NCBI GenBank assembly: GCA_011620445.1
Contig: WOZB01000114.1
Span: 1 to 7,212 of the forward strand
Origin: Anaerolineaceae bacterium
GTDB lineage: Bacteria > Chloroflexota > Anaerolineae > Anaerolineales > Anaerolineaceae
DNA length: 7,212 bases
Reading direction: 5' to 3'
Part shown: piece by piece, positions 1-6,416 of the stretch
Layout of the letters: each line of letters begins with the position of its first letter
Position numbering within the stretch: the stretch's first letter is position 1
Position numbers and translations under genes: made by a program
Notes under the pieces: model-generated
Databases searched by the model: none
What the model was told of the DNA's origin: nothing
What the model saw: only the letters and a program-made list of their open reading frames with translations

Positions 1-1
1 T

Positions 2-967
2 TGGTCAGGTTATACACGGGGGGTCAGCCGTCGTGTCAGTGCCCAAAAGGATAATCAGCTGAACATTGTAGCCCAACAGCTTACCCTGGCTTATGATGAC
101 ATTGAAAATAACCAACTGGACACTGCCAAACAGCGTATTGAATACATTCTGGAAATCTATCCAGATTTCCCTGGGGCGCAAGAGATGCTGGTTGATATAC
201 AGATGAAGTTGGGGTTACCAACCCAGGCAGCACCTACCCTGGCATTACCGCCCACAGAGACCCCCGAGGGGCCGACACCCACTCCTGATCTACGTGGGGT
301 CGAAGAACTTTTTAACGCCACCAAAGTCCTGGTCGATGAACAGAAATGGGCTGAAGCCTTGGTCAACATCCTGAGCTTAAGAGAACGGTATTACGATTAC
401 AAAACTGCCCAGGTGGATGGTTTATATTATGTCTCGCTGAGAAATGACGGGATCAATAAAATTTACAGCGGCAAGTTGGAACAGGGTATTTGGGAATTGA
501 ATGAAGCCGCTCAAATTGGAGCACTAGACAACCAGGCAGCTGGCGCAATTACTCTGGCGAACATGTATGTAACCGGCGCCAGTTACTGGGATAATAACTG
601 GCCTGAAGCCATCCGCATCTTTGACGAATTGCGCCAAACCTATCCCAACCTGACAGATGCCACCGGAATGAGCACCACTGAACGATATCGCGTGGCTCTG
701 TACAAACAAGGCGCTTTGTTTGCTGCTCAAAATGATTTCTGCACGGCTTTTGATTATTACCAGAGATCGCTGGCAGTTGCACCTGATCAGCAAATAGCTG
801 CCCAAGCTACGATTGCTGAGACAGAATGCAATAAACCTGCTCCAACGGCGATTGTCTCACCTACGATAGTAACGCCTGATGCAGTCATTACGGAGCCCCC
901 TGTAGTTGTGCCCAGTGAAACACCTGCAACACCTGAACCGACTGCCGAGTCTACTGCTATTCCCTGA
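2..967 (+). CDS. TPR-like repeat protein with Thr/Pro-rich linker and tail (5' partial)
   Basis: The frame is open from base 2 to the TGA at 965-967, so 321 residues are visible and the real start lies upstream. The ATG at 185 is internal: the 61 codons before it read as good helical-repeat sequence. Visible residues about 24-57 resemble a TPR hairpin (QLTLAYDDIENNQLDTAKQR, then a YPDFPGA turn). Residues 73-96 form a Pro/Thr-rich linker. Residues 100-277 hold more degenerate helical repeats, such as NWPEAIRIFDELRQTYPN and NDFCTAFDYYQRSLAVAPD. Residues 278-321 are a low-complexity Pro/Thr/Val/Glu tail. TPR repeats mediate protein-protein contacts; no catalytic motif is visible. Linkers and tails of this kind are usual in exported or membrane-anchored proteins, so an N-terminal anchor before the window is plausible but unseen. 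Two cysteines, in NDFCTAF and ETECNK, could form a disulfide if the domain is outside the cell. The specific function is unknown. Confidence 0.8.
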   Translation, partial: WSGYTRGVSRRVSAQKDNQLNIVAQQLTLAYDDIENNQLDTAKQRIEYILEIYPDFPGAQEMLVDIQMKLGLPTQAAPTLALPPTETPEGPTPTPDLRGVEELFNATKVLVDEQKWAEALVNILSLRERYYDYKTAQVDGLYYVSLRNDGINKIYSGKLEQGIWELNEAAQIGALDNQAAGAITLANMYVTGASYWDNNWPEAIRIFDELRQTYPNLTDATGMSTTERYRVALYKQGALFAAQNDFCTAFDYYQRSLAVAPDQQIAAQATIAETECNKPAPTAIVSPTIVTPDAVITEPPVVVPSETPATPEPTAESTAIP

Positions 968-986
968 CCAGAAAAAAGTAATTTCG

Positions 987-1012
987 GAAAAACCCGGGCA
1001 ACCGGGTTTTTC
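987..1012. terminator. Bidirectional intrinsic terminator between the TPR gene and rimO
   Basis: AAAAACCCGG (988-997) pairs perfectly with CCGGGTTTTT (1002-1011) around a GCAA loop of the stable GNRA type; an outer G987-C1012 pair makes 11 bp. The A-run on the left and the T-run on the right give a U-tract on both strands. It lies 19 bases after the stop of the plus-strand gene and 18 bases past the rimO stop on the minus strand, so it can end both converging transcripts. Confidence 0.88.
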
Positions 1013-1030
1013 TTTGCCTGATTATTCTTC

Positions 1031-2371
1031 TTAATCGACTTGTTCCGCGTAGAGATCAGGCCCTGTTACCCCAGTAACACGCACCTTGATAAATGGGTCT
1101 CCAGTTTCCTGCCCGCTCGCAATCACCAGACCATCCACTTCAGGTGCATCCCGCCATATCCGTCCGACTAAAATGTTTTGGTCTGGGTCTGCACCCTCGA
1201 TGAGCATATCCAGTTCACTACCGACCAGCAGGCTTTGTTTCTTCAAAGATAGCTTGCTCTGCAGCTCCATTAATTCCAACCTACGGGCTTCTTTAATGGC
1301 TTGAGGGATCGGGTCTCCCAAAGACTCGGCAGGGGTGTTCTCCTCCGGGCTGTAGGTGAAAACGCCCAGATGATCAAATTGCATTTCCTCTACGAATTCC
1401 TTGAGAATGTTGAAATCCTGCTCCGTTTCGGTGGGAAAACCAACAATCAGGGTTGTGCGTACCACCAGGTCCGGAATTTGCCTACGCATGTTGGCAATGG
1501 CATTGCGCACCCAATTAACGTCCGACGGTCGCAGCATGGATTTAAGTACTCTCGGGCTGGCGTGCTGCAGCGGCAAGTCGAGGTAGTGCAGTAGATTCTC
1601 GTGTTCCAACATCAATTGGGTAAGCTTTTGGGATTCGAAGCCAGGAAAGGCATAGAGAATGCGCACCCATGGTACCCGCGGGATTGCGGGCAAAAGTTCC
1701 TCAAGCAGTTGAGTGAAACTGGGTTTGCCATAAAGATCCAAACCATAATCGGTTGGATCTTGCGCAATCAGGTTGATCTCTTGCACGCCTTGCTCCTGCA
1801 GTTGCAGGGCATCGGTAAGAACTTGTTCACGCGGGCGGCTGACAAGGGGACCCTTGATGTATGGAATCGCACAAAAGGCACAAGCACGGCGGCATCCGTC
1901 GGCAATTTTCAAGTACGCGCTGGAGCCCTGGATGGCGATTGAATTTAAATCAGCCTGGTTGACAATACGCTGGTACTCAGGGAAGAAAACTTGAGTCTCA
2001 TTGGCTTCATTCTCCAATGCGCTGAGAAGTGTGGTGAGGTCATTTAGGTTGCGGGTACCAACCAGGCCATCAATGCCTTCCACTTCATCCAAGAGGGCTT
2101 CTTTGTAGCGTTCAGAGAGACATCCAGTTACGATGAGTTTTTGACCGGGTCTCTTCTGCCTGGCAGCGGCGCGAATGGTTTCGAAAGATTCTTCACGGGC
2201 ATCGTGGATGAAACCGCAGGTATTTACAAGGATGAATTTTGCCTTGGAAATTTTCTCAGTTGCAAAAAGGTACCGTTTGCTCATGAGTTGAGCATAACCT
2301 TGAGAATCAACCAAATTCTTGGCGCAGCCAAGACTGATGATGTGGAATGTGTTTTCAGGTATCTTTTTCAT
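1031..2371 (-). CDS. rimO: Ribosomal protein uS12 methylthiotransferase RimO
   Basis: This radical-SAM enzyme adds a methylthio group to the conserved aspartate of ribosomal protein uS12 in the cytoplasm. The 446-residue protein has the full family layout. The N-terminal MTTase domain has the RimO-type signature SLGCAKNLVDS and the three cysteines C16, C52 (NTCGF) and C84 (VTGCLSER) expected to hold the auxiliary Fe-S cluster. The radical-SAM core has the CxxxCxxC motif at C160, C164 and C167 (DGCRRACAFCAIP). The C-terminal TRAM domain (about 375-446) has GRIWRDAPEVDG and ends in VTGPDLYAEQVD, features that favour RimO over the tRNA enzyme MiaB. Length is normal and no key residue is missing. 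The start ATG (2371-2369) overlaps the rodZ stop as ATGA and has no clear Shine-Dalgarno sequence just upstream, suggesting translational coupling to rodZ. The RodZ-RimO pairing is common in bacteria. Confidence 0.95.
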   Translation of the reverse strand: MKKIPENTFHIISLGCAKNLVDSQGYAQLMSKRYLFATEKISKAKFILVNTCGFIHDAREESFETIRAAARQKRPGQKLIVTGCLSERYKEALLDEVEGIDGLVGTRNLNDLTTLLSALENEANETQVFFPEYQRIVNQADLNSIAIQGSSAYLKIADGCRRACAFCAIPYIKGPLVSRPREQVLTDALQLQEQGVQEINLIAQDPTDYGLDLYGKPSFTQLLEELLPAIPRVPWVRILYAFPGFESQKLTQLMLEHENLLHYLDLPLQHASPRVLKSMLRPSDVNWVRNAIANMRRQIPDLVVRTTLIVGFPTETEQDFNILKEFVEEMQFDHLGVFTYSPEENTPAESLGDPIPQAIKEARRLELMELQSKLSLKKQSLLVGSELDMLIEGADPDQNILVGRIWRDAPEVDGLVIASGQETGDPFIKVRVTGVTGPDLYAEQVD

Positions 2372-3792
2372 GGATTTGAGGTTTGGGTCGGTTGCGCTTC
2401 AGCAGGTATGGCAGTTGGAGTGCCTGCTTCCTCTGCACTTTGGGTTTGGGCAGGTTGATTGCTTAAGTTCGTCATGCCGCTGGCAGTAAAACTGACCCTG
2501 GCAATTGTACCTATGGGACCAAGATTTGGAATTTCCTGGTTATTCAGGATCGCAGTAAAGCCTGCTGCATTGCCAGTTTCCAGCAAAATGCCATCTTTAG
2601 CGGTGTATTGGACGGCCTTTCCGGCTTCCAGGCGGCCTGTAAAAATTAGTTCACCGTCAAGGAAAATTCGCACCCATTCCTTCGAAGTCGGAATCAGCAC
2701 CAATTGAACTGGATCATCCGAGTCGATAGGAACGTAAAGCGGAGTCGCAGTCGGCAGTATTTCCTGGGTTTCCAGTTGAAGCAGCGCCATTGGGGTTCCC
2801 TCAGCCGATGGGCTGGTAGTGGGGGGCCGGTTCTCGGCCAAAACTTGAGCGAGATCTGGCAGCGGTGTCTGAACTGGTTCAGCAGCCTGCGTATTAGCCA
2901 TCCGCGCCATACCCCAGACGAGGAAGCCAAGCATGCCGATTATCAGAAAGCTGCCAAAGAAAAGGTCCAGTGTAAAGAACTTTTTCAAGGCAACTGAAAT
3001 CGGTGAAAGTACTTTTGCCTCACGAGGAGCCTTCAGAGGTGATTTTGCGCTCTCAAGCCTGTGGAGCTGCAAGGCATCAGCAAACTGGACCAAAACGGCA
3101 TCTTTATCCAGATTGAGAAATTGGGCATAGTTTTGAAGATAGCCCTTAGCCTGCATGCTATTGCTAAAGTAAGCCAAATCACCCCGTTCAAGTGCCTGCA
3201 GTTGATCCCTGGGAATGCGCACCTGGTCAGAAATGATGTCCCAAGAAATGTTGAGGTAGCGACGGCGCTCGGTAAGCTGGCGGCCGATTTCAGTGAGGAT
3301 TGCCTGTGAACGCGAACCTTCTCCAAGCTTGATCGCTTGGTTTTCTGCAGATTTTGCCTTCCCGAATATCACGGACTTAAGGCGGGGTCTTATAGGGTCC
3401 GGTGATTTAGCCTCCGGCACTGGTTTTTCTCTGGGACCGGAGGCTTGGGCGCTCTCCACGCCCTGAGACCCTAAAGAAGCTGGTGGGGCTACGGAGTTGA
3501 GCTCCACACCCTCTTCAATTGCGGGAGTGGTGTCAGCTTCCATCTTTTGTTCTGAAGCAGATTCGGGTTTATCGGTATATCGTTCAATTTCTTCTGGGGT
3601 AGGCTTGATGAAATCCGCGTATAGGCGGATAAAGCCTCTCTTTTGGGCATTGGAAGCGATGGAATCGTATTCTTCATCCTCCAGATCGCGCAGTAATTCC
3701 AGGCGGATGCGTGTTCCATTGGCAACCTGCTCAAGCGGGATGTGGCGGTCTTCGCGGATTTTTTTGAGTATGATACCGGTCAATTCGGACAT
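2368..3792 (-). CDS. rodZ: RodZ-like membrane protein with two HTH_25-type domains
   Basis: RodZ links the cytoskeletal protein MreB to the cell-wall elongation machinery. This 474-residue protein has an N-terminal HTH (residues about 4-62, EQVANGTRIRLELLRDLE, then KRGFIRLYADFI); a charged, Pro/Glu/Ser-rich linker (75-160); a second HTH (165-228, LQALERGDLAYFS, then AKGYLQNYAQFLNLD); one transmembrane helix (about 277-296) after a KK pair; a Thr/Pro-rich spacer; a DUF4115-type beta domain (about 362-438, WVRIFLDGELIFTGRLEAGK); and a Pro/Thr/Gln/Ala-rich end. The expected topology is HTH domains in the cytoplasm and C-terminus outside. Known RodZ proteins usually have one HTH, so the second is unusual. 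The start gives the canonical MSEL-type N-terminus but has no obvious Shine-Dalgarno sequence. The gene overlaps rimO by four bases. A membrane-bound transcription regulator is the alternative, because the same HTH family can bind DNA, but the DUF4115 end and the rimO neighbour favour RodZ. Confidence 0.85.
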   Translation of the reverse strand: MSELTGIILKKIREDRHIPLEQVANGTRIRLELLRDLEDEEYDSIASNAQKRGFIRLYADFIKPTPEEIERYTDKPESASEQKMEADTTPAIEEGVELNSVAPPASLGSQGVESAQASGPREKPVPEAKSPDPIRPRLKSVIFGKAKSAENQAIKLGEGSRSQAILTEIGRQLTERRRYLNISWDIISDQVRIPRDQLQALERGDLAYFSNSMQAKGYLQNYAQFLNLDKDAVLVQFADALQLHRLESAKSPLKAPREAKVLSPISVALKKFFTLDLFFGSFLIIGMLGFLVWGMARMANTQAAEPVQTPLPDLAQVLAENRPPTTSPSAEGTPMALLQLETQEILPTATPLYVPIDSDDPVQLVLIPTSKEWVRIFLDGELIFTGRLEAGKAVQYTAKDGILLETGNAAGFTAILNNQEIPNLGPIGTIARVSFTASGMTNLSNQPAQTQSAEEAGTPTAIPAEAQPTQTSNP

Positions 3793-3798
3793 GAGCCA

Positions 3799-3804
3799 AT
3801 TTTA
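3799..3804 (-). promoter_or_regulatory. Possible -10 element of the rodZ-rimO unit, implying a leaderless start
   Basis: On the minus strand TAAAAT (5 of 6 matches to TATAAT) is followed by six bases, TGGCTC, and then the rodZ ATG. If this is the -10 box, transcription would begin at or next to the A of the start codon. That would explain the missing Shine-Dalgarno sequence. I see no good -35 hexamer at 16-18 bases, so this is tentative. Confidence 0.3.
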
Positions 3805-3892
3805 GCTTATTCTGAGATGAGGATTTTGATTGGAGGTATGCTTGCCTGGCAAAATCTATTTGTTTTCTATTTCAAAAAAACGCATAAAAGAG

Positions 3893-3914
3893 AAGAGCGC
3901 TCGGAAGCGCTCTT
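3893..3914 (-). terminator. Intrinsic terminator of rplI
   Basis: AAGAGCGC (3893-3900) and GCGCTCTT (3907-3914) form a perfect 8-bp stem with a six-base loop, whose end bases can also pair. On the minus strand the hairpin is followed by a T-rich stretch (CTCTTTTATGCG, then seven T). It lies 30 bases past the rplI stop. On the plus strand only a short T-run follows. It separates rplI from rodZ-rimO, so the latter need their own promoter. Confidence 0.8.
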
Positions 3915-3944
3915 TAGCTTGTAAAAAGATTTAAACTCAGAAGA

Positions 3945-4544
3945 TTAGGCTTCTTCAGTCGTTGAGGCTTCCTCAGCGGGAATTTCAACAGCTGGGGTTT
4001 CCACCACTGGGGTTTCAACAATCACTTCTGCCACTTTTTTGGCTTCAACAACAACTGGTTCAAGTTTGACTGTTCTGATTGCTTCTGCCCTGGCAACTTC
4101 ACCTTCGCGGCGGACGATGACCGTGAGTTCGGGGATGAGGTCGATTGTCAGATGGACTGGAATCTTGTACTCACCGACGTTGCGGATAGGTTCCATGACG
4201 ATCTGGCGGCGGTCAATTTCGAGGCCATTAAGTTCTTTAACTTTTTCAGCGACCATTTGGCTGGTAACGGAACCGTATAGTTTGCCGGTTTCACCTGCCT
4301 TGACAGAGAATTCAAGCACGAGTCCAACCAATAGATCCCCGACGCTTTTGAGTTCATTATTCATGACAGCGCGCTGGACGGTGGCCTTTTTGCCAATGGA
4401 TTCTGCGAGTTTGATGGAACCTGCGGTTGCGGGTAGGGCGAGGCCTTGGGGGATTAGGTAGTTTCTACCAAAACCATCGGCGACTTTTTTGATATCGCCG
4501 GCGCGGCCAAGCTTGTAGACATCTTTCAATAATAAAACTTTCAT
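3945..4544 (-). CDS. rplI: Large ribosomal subunit protein bL9 with acidic repetitive C-terminal tail
   Basis: bL9 binds 23S rRNA near the L1 stalk and helps keep the reading frame. The start chosen is the ATG at 4544-4542, giving 199 residues beginning MKVLLLKDVYKLGRAGD, the canonical bL9 N-terminus. It has AAAGGG six bases upstream. An in-frame ATG at 4670 would add 42 residues with no resemblance to the family and is rejected. The N-domain carries the bL9 signature (GRAGDIKKVADGFGRNYLIP, residues 13-32). The connecting helix and C-domain run to about residue 148 (IPVHLTIDLIPELTVIVRR). Typical bL9 ends near there; here about 50 more residues follow, with three pentapeptides VETPV, VETPA, VEIPA (176-190) and an acidic EEASTTEEA end. 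rplI often sits with rpsF, ssb and rpsR; here neither neighbour belongs to that group, and the gene has its own terminator. Confidence 0.94.
   Translation of the reverse strand: MKVLLLKDVYKLGRAGDIKKVADGFGRNYLIPQGLALPATAGSIKLAESIGKKATVQRAVMNNELKSVGDLLVGLVLEFSVKAGETGKLYGSVTSQMVAEKVKELNGLEIDRRQIVMEPIRNVGEYKIPVHLTIDLIPELTVIVRREGEVARAEAIRTVKLEPVVVEAKKVAEVIVETPVVETPAVEIPAEEASTTEEA
3975..4019 (-). repeat. Three degenerate 15-bp tandem repeats in the rplI tail
   Basis: Three successive 15-base units encode VETPV, VETPA and VEIPA (bL9 residues 176-190). On the plus strand the shared core is CTGGGGTTTC at 3992-4001 and 4007-4016, with the degenerate CGGGAATTTC at 3977-3986, exactly 15 bases apart each time. 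The repeat stays in frame and looks like a coding minisatellite that lengthened the tail. Confidence 0.7.
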
Positions 4545-4550
4545 AACAAG

Positions 4551-4556
4551 CCCTTT
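4551..4556 (-). promoter_or_regulatory. Ribosome binding site that decides the rplI start
   Basis: AAAGGG on the minus strand lies six bases before the ATG at 4544-4542. This supports that start over the longer in-frame ATG at 4670. Confidence 0.75.
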
Positions 4557-4573
4557 CTGTAGCTGTTGTTGTG

Positions 4574-4649
4574 TTTTGCTCAAAATGAAGGGTACAACAC
4601 CCGAGCCCGTCAAGTTTACCACAAAGACTGGCAGAAAATTTGAGCAAAA
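4574..4649. repeat. Spaced 11-bp inverted repeat in the rplI leader region
   Basis: TTTTGCTCAAA (4574-4584) is the exact reverse complement of TTTGAGCAAAA (4639-4649), with 54 bases between the arms. Inside the loop, on the minus strand, GGGTGTTGTACCC (4602-4590) can form a 4-bp hairpin. If the rplI transcript starts beyond 4649, its leader could fold into this two-stem shape. A pair of operator sites is the other reading. I see no convincing rplI promoter here. Confidence 0.45.
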
Positions 4650-4659
4650 TATTTGTTGT

Positions 4660-4683
4660 TGAGCTTGCATTTTTGCAGGCTTA
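4660..4683. repeat. Hairpin-forming inverted repeat upstream of the mcmA -10 box
   Basis: TGAGCTTGCA (4660-4669) and TGCAGGCTTA (4674-4683) pair over 10 positions, two of them G-T, around a TTTT loop. It ends about 24 bases before the candidate -10 box, where an operator or activator site would be plausible. No long T-run follows, so it is not a typical terminator. Confidence 0.4.
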
Positions 4684-4707
4684 TCCTCTCGCTGAAAGCC
4701 CTTCGGG

Positions 4708-4713
4708 TATACT
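4708..4713 (+). promoter_or_regulatory. Candidate -10 element of the mcmA-mce operon
   Basis: TATACT matches TATAAT at 5 of 6 positions and lies 36 bases before the mcmA ATG, which would give a leader of about 30 bases. No good -35 hexamer is seen at 16-18 bases upstream, so an activator may be needed or the assignment may be wrong. Confidence 0.4.
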
Positions 4714-4737
4714 ATTTATGCTCAATAACGATTGATG

Positions 4738-4744
4738 AAAAGGA
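4738..4744 (+). promoter_or_regulatory. Ribosome binding site that decides the mcmA start
   Basis: AAAAGGA lies five bases before the ATG at 4750. The in-frame TTG at 4732 and ATG at 4735 sit upstream of or next to this site and have no ribosome binding sequence of their own, so 4750 is the better start. Confidence 0.7.
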
Positions 4745-4749
4745 TTGGC

Positions 4750-6405
4750 ATGACTGAAAACGATTCCTTTAGAAACTGGCAGGACAAGTGCTACAGACCA
4801 ACGACTCAGAAGTTTCCGGAACGTAAACCGGAATTTAAGACCTCATCAGATATTCCTGTGCCCCCGATCGTTGACCCGGATCATGTCCACCCGGACCGGT
4901 TGGCTGAATTAGGCTTCCCAGGGGAGTACCCGTTTGTGCGCGGTGTTCAACCCACCATGTACCGCGGCAGATTGTGGACCATGCGGCAATATGCCGGCTT
5001 TTCAACTGCTGAGGAATCCAACAAGCGTTACCGCTTTTTGTTGGACCAGGGACAAACCGGCCTTTCCGTCGCTTTTGATCTGCCCACCCAAATTGGTTAT
5101 GACGCGGACGACCCCATTGCCCTCGGCGAAGTAGGCAAGGTGGGGGTTTCCATTTCTTCGATTGAAGACATGGAGGCACTCTTCAAGGACATACCACTGG
5201 ATAAGGTTTCAACAAGCATGACCATCAACGCCCCCGCTGCCGTGCTGCTGGCGATGTATATTGCCATTGCCAGGAAACAGGGTGTGGATTCGAAGAAACT
5301 GCGTGGAACCATCCAGAACGACATCCTGAAGGAATACATCGCCCGGGGAACCTACATATATCCACCCACACCCAGCATGCGCCTGATTACGGATATCTTC
5401 CAATACTGCCGCACGGATGTGCCGAACTGGAATACCATCAGCATCTCGGGATATCACATTCGCGAGGCAGGGTCTACGGCCGTGCAGGAAGTGGCTTTTA
5501 CGCTGGCAAACGCCATCGCATACATTGAAGCCGCGGAAAAAGTGGGCCTGAGTGTAGACGAATTTGCCAACCAACTGTCGTTTTTCTTTAATTCCCATAA
5601 TAACTTCCTCGAGGAAGTGGCCAAATTTAGGGCGGCCAGAAGGCTATATGCCAAACTGATGAAAGAACGCTTTGAGGCTAAAGACCCCAACTCGATGAAG
5701 TTACGTTTCCATACCCAGACAGCAGGCTCAACGCTGACCGCGCAACAACCGGAAAACAATGTCATCCGGGTGACCTTGCAGGCTTTGGCAGCAGTTTTAG
5801 GCGGTACACAATCCTTACATACCAACAGTATGGACGAGGCTCTCTGGTTGCCCACCACCAAGAGCGTACAGGTGGCCTTGCGCACACAGCAGGTTATCGG
5901 GTATGAGAGCGGAGTAGCGGATAGTGTGGATCCATTGGCAGGATCGTACCTTATCGAATACTTGACCGATGAAATCGAAAAAGGTGCCATGGATTACATC
6001 AAGTACATCGACCAAATGGGTGGGGCATTGAAAGCCATTGAAACTGGTTATATCCAGAATGAGATCATGAATGCCTCCTATGAAGCCCAAAAGCGCATGG
6101 AATCAGGCGAAGATGTGATTGTGGGGGTGAATAAGTTTCAGGTTGAGGAAGAAATTGTGCTCGAGCCGCAAAAAATTGACCCGATGATCGAGCAGGGACA
6201 GCGTGAAAAACTTGCCGCACTGCGCGCTAATCGCGACAATGAAAAAGTTGCCGGGCTGTTGAAGAAACTTGAAGAAGCCGCCAAGGGCAATGAAAACCTG
6301 ATGCCGATCCTGATTGAGTGTATGGAAAACAAGATAACCTTGGGTGAAACTTGCAATACATTACGGGATGTTTGGGGCGAATATAGAGCCCCCAATTTCC
6401 TCTAA
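4750..6405 (+). CDS. mcmA: Methylmalonyl-CoA mutase, large catalytic subunit without B12 domain
   Basis: The enzyme interconverts (R)-methylmalonyl-CoA and succinyl-CoA by an adenosylcobalamin radical mechanism in the cytoplasm. From the ATG at 4750 it has 551 residues, the length of stand-alone catalytic subunits. It ends in [10 protein letters not shown] with no cobalamin-binding domain (no DxHxxG follows), so a separate small subunit must supply B12. The TIM-barrel domain shows [13 protein letters not shown] (79-91), [15 protein letters not shown] (104-118), [20 protein letters not shown] (186-205) and [11 protein letters not shown] (231-241). By comparison with the Propionibacterium enzyme, Y81, R199 and Y235-H236 correspond to Y89, R207 and Y243-H244. 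The Tyr and Arg favour methylmalonyl-CoA over isobutyryl-CoA or 2-hydroxyisobutyryl-CoA, whose mutases differ at these positions. The epimerase gene follows 11 bases later, which agrees with this substrate. The gene diverges from rplI. Confidence 0.93.
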   Translation: MTENDSFRNWQDKCYRPTTQKFPERKPEFKTSSDIPVPPIVDPDHVHPDRLAELGFPGEYPFVRGVQPTMYRGRLWTMRQYAGFSTAEESNKRYRFLLDQGQTGLSVAFDLPTQIGYDADDPIALGEVGKVGVSISSIEDMEALFKDIPLDKVSTSMTINAPAAVLLAMYIAIARKQGVDSKKLRGTIQNDILKEYIARGTYIYPPTPSMRLITDIFQYCRTDVPNWNTISISGYHIREAGSTAVQEVAFTLANAIAYIEAAEKVGLSVDEFANQLSFFFNSHNNFLEEVAKFRAARRLYAKLMKERFEAKDPNSMKLRFHTQTAGSTLTAQQPENNVIRVTLQALAAVLGGTQSLHTNSMDEALWLPTTKSVQVALRTQQVIGYESGVADSVDPLAGSYLIEYLTDEIEKGAMDYIKYIDQMGGALKAIETGYIQNEIMNASYEAQKRMESGEDVIVGVNKFQVEEEIVLEPQKIDPMIEQGQREKLAALRANRDNEKVAGLLKKLEEAAKGNENLMPILIECMENKITLGETCNTLRDVWGEYRAPNFL

Positions 6406-6416
6406 ACGGAGAAAAG

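Noticed and set aside
185..967. ATG at 185 as the start of the TPR protein
   Set aside because: The frame is open to base 2 and the upstream codons encode a TPR-like helix pair, so the gene begins outside the window.
2141..2458. Plus-strand frame overlapping the rodZ/rimO junction
   Set aside because: It lies antisense to two well-supported genes, has no ribosome binding site of note and no family signature.
3838..3924. Small plus-strand frame of 28 codons starting after GGAGGT at 3832-3837
   Set aside because: The GGAGGT touches the ATG with no spacing, the product has no recognisable features, and the frame runs through the rplI terminator hairpin.
4545..4670. N-terminal extension of bL9 starting at the ATG at 4670
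   Set aside because: The extra 42 residues are unlike any bL9, the canonical MKVLLL start has a good ribosome binding site, and the extension covers the inverted repeats of the intergenic region.
4660..4683. Terminator in the divergent intergenic region
   Set aside because: The hairpin has two G-T pairs and no T-run after it on either strand, and no gene ends there.
4732..4749. Earlier mcmA starts at TTG 4732 or ATG 4735
   Set aside because: Neither has a ribosome binding site in front; AAAAGGA at 4738-4744 is placed correctly only for the ATG at 4750.
4545..4749. S6:S18-type ribosomal protein leader for rplI
   Set aside because: The minus strand here lacks the CCG trinucleotide that this leader class requires, and rpsF/rpsR are not adjacent.
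5454..5990. Long minus-strand frame inside mcmA
   Set aside because: It is antisense to the conserved mutase core; its length follows from the codon bias of mcmA and the product has no recognisable motif.
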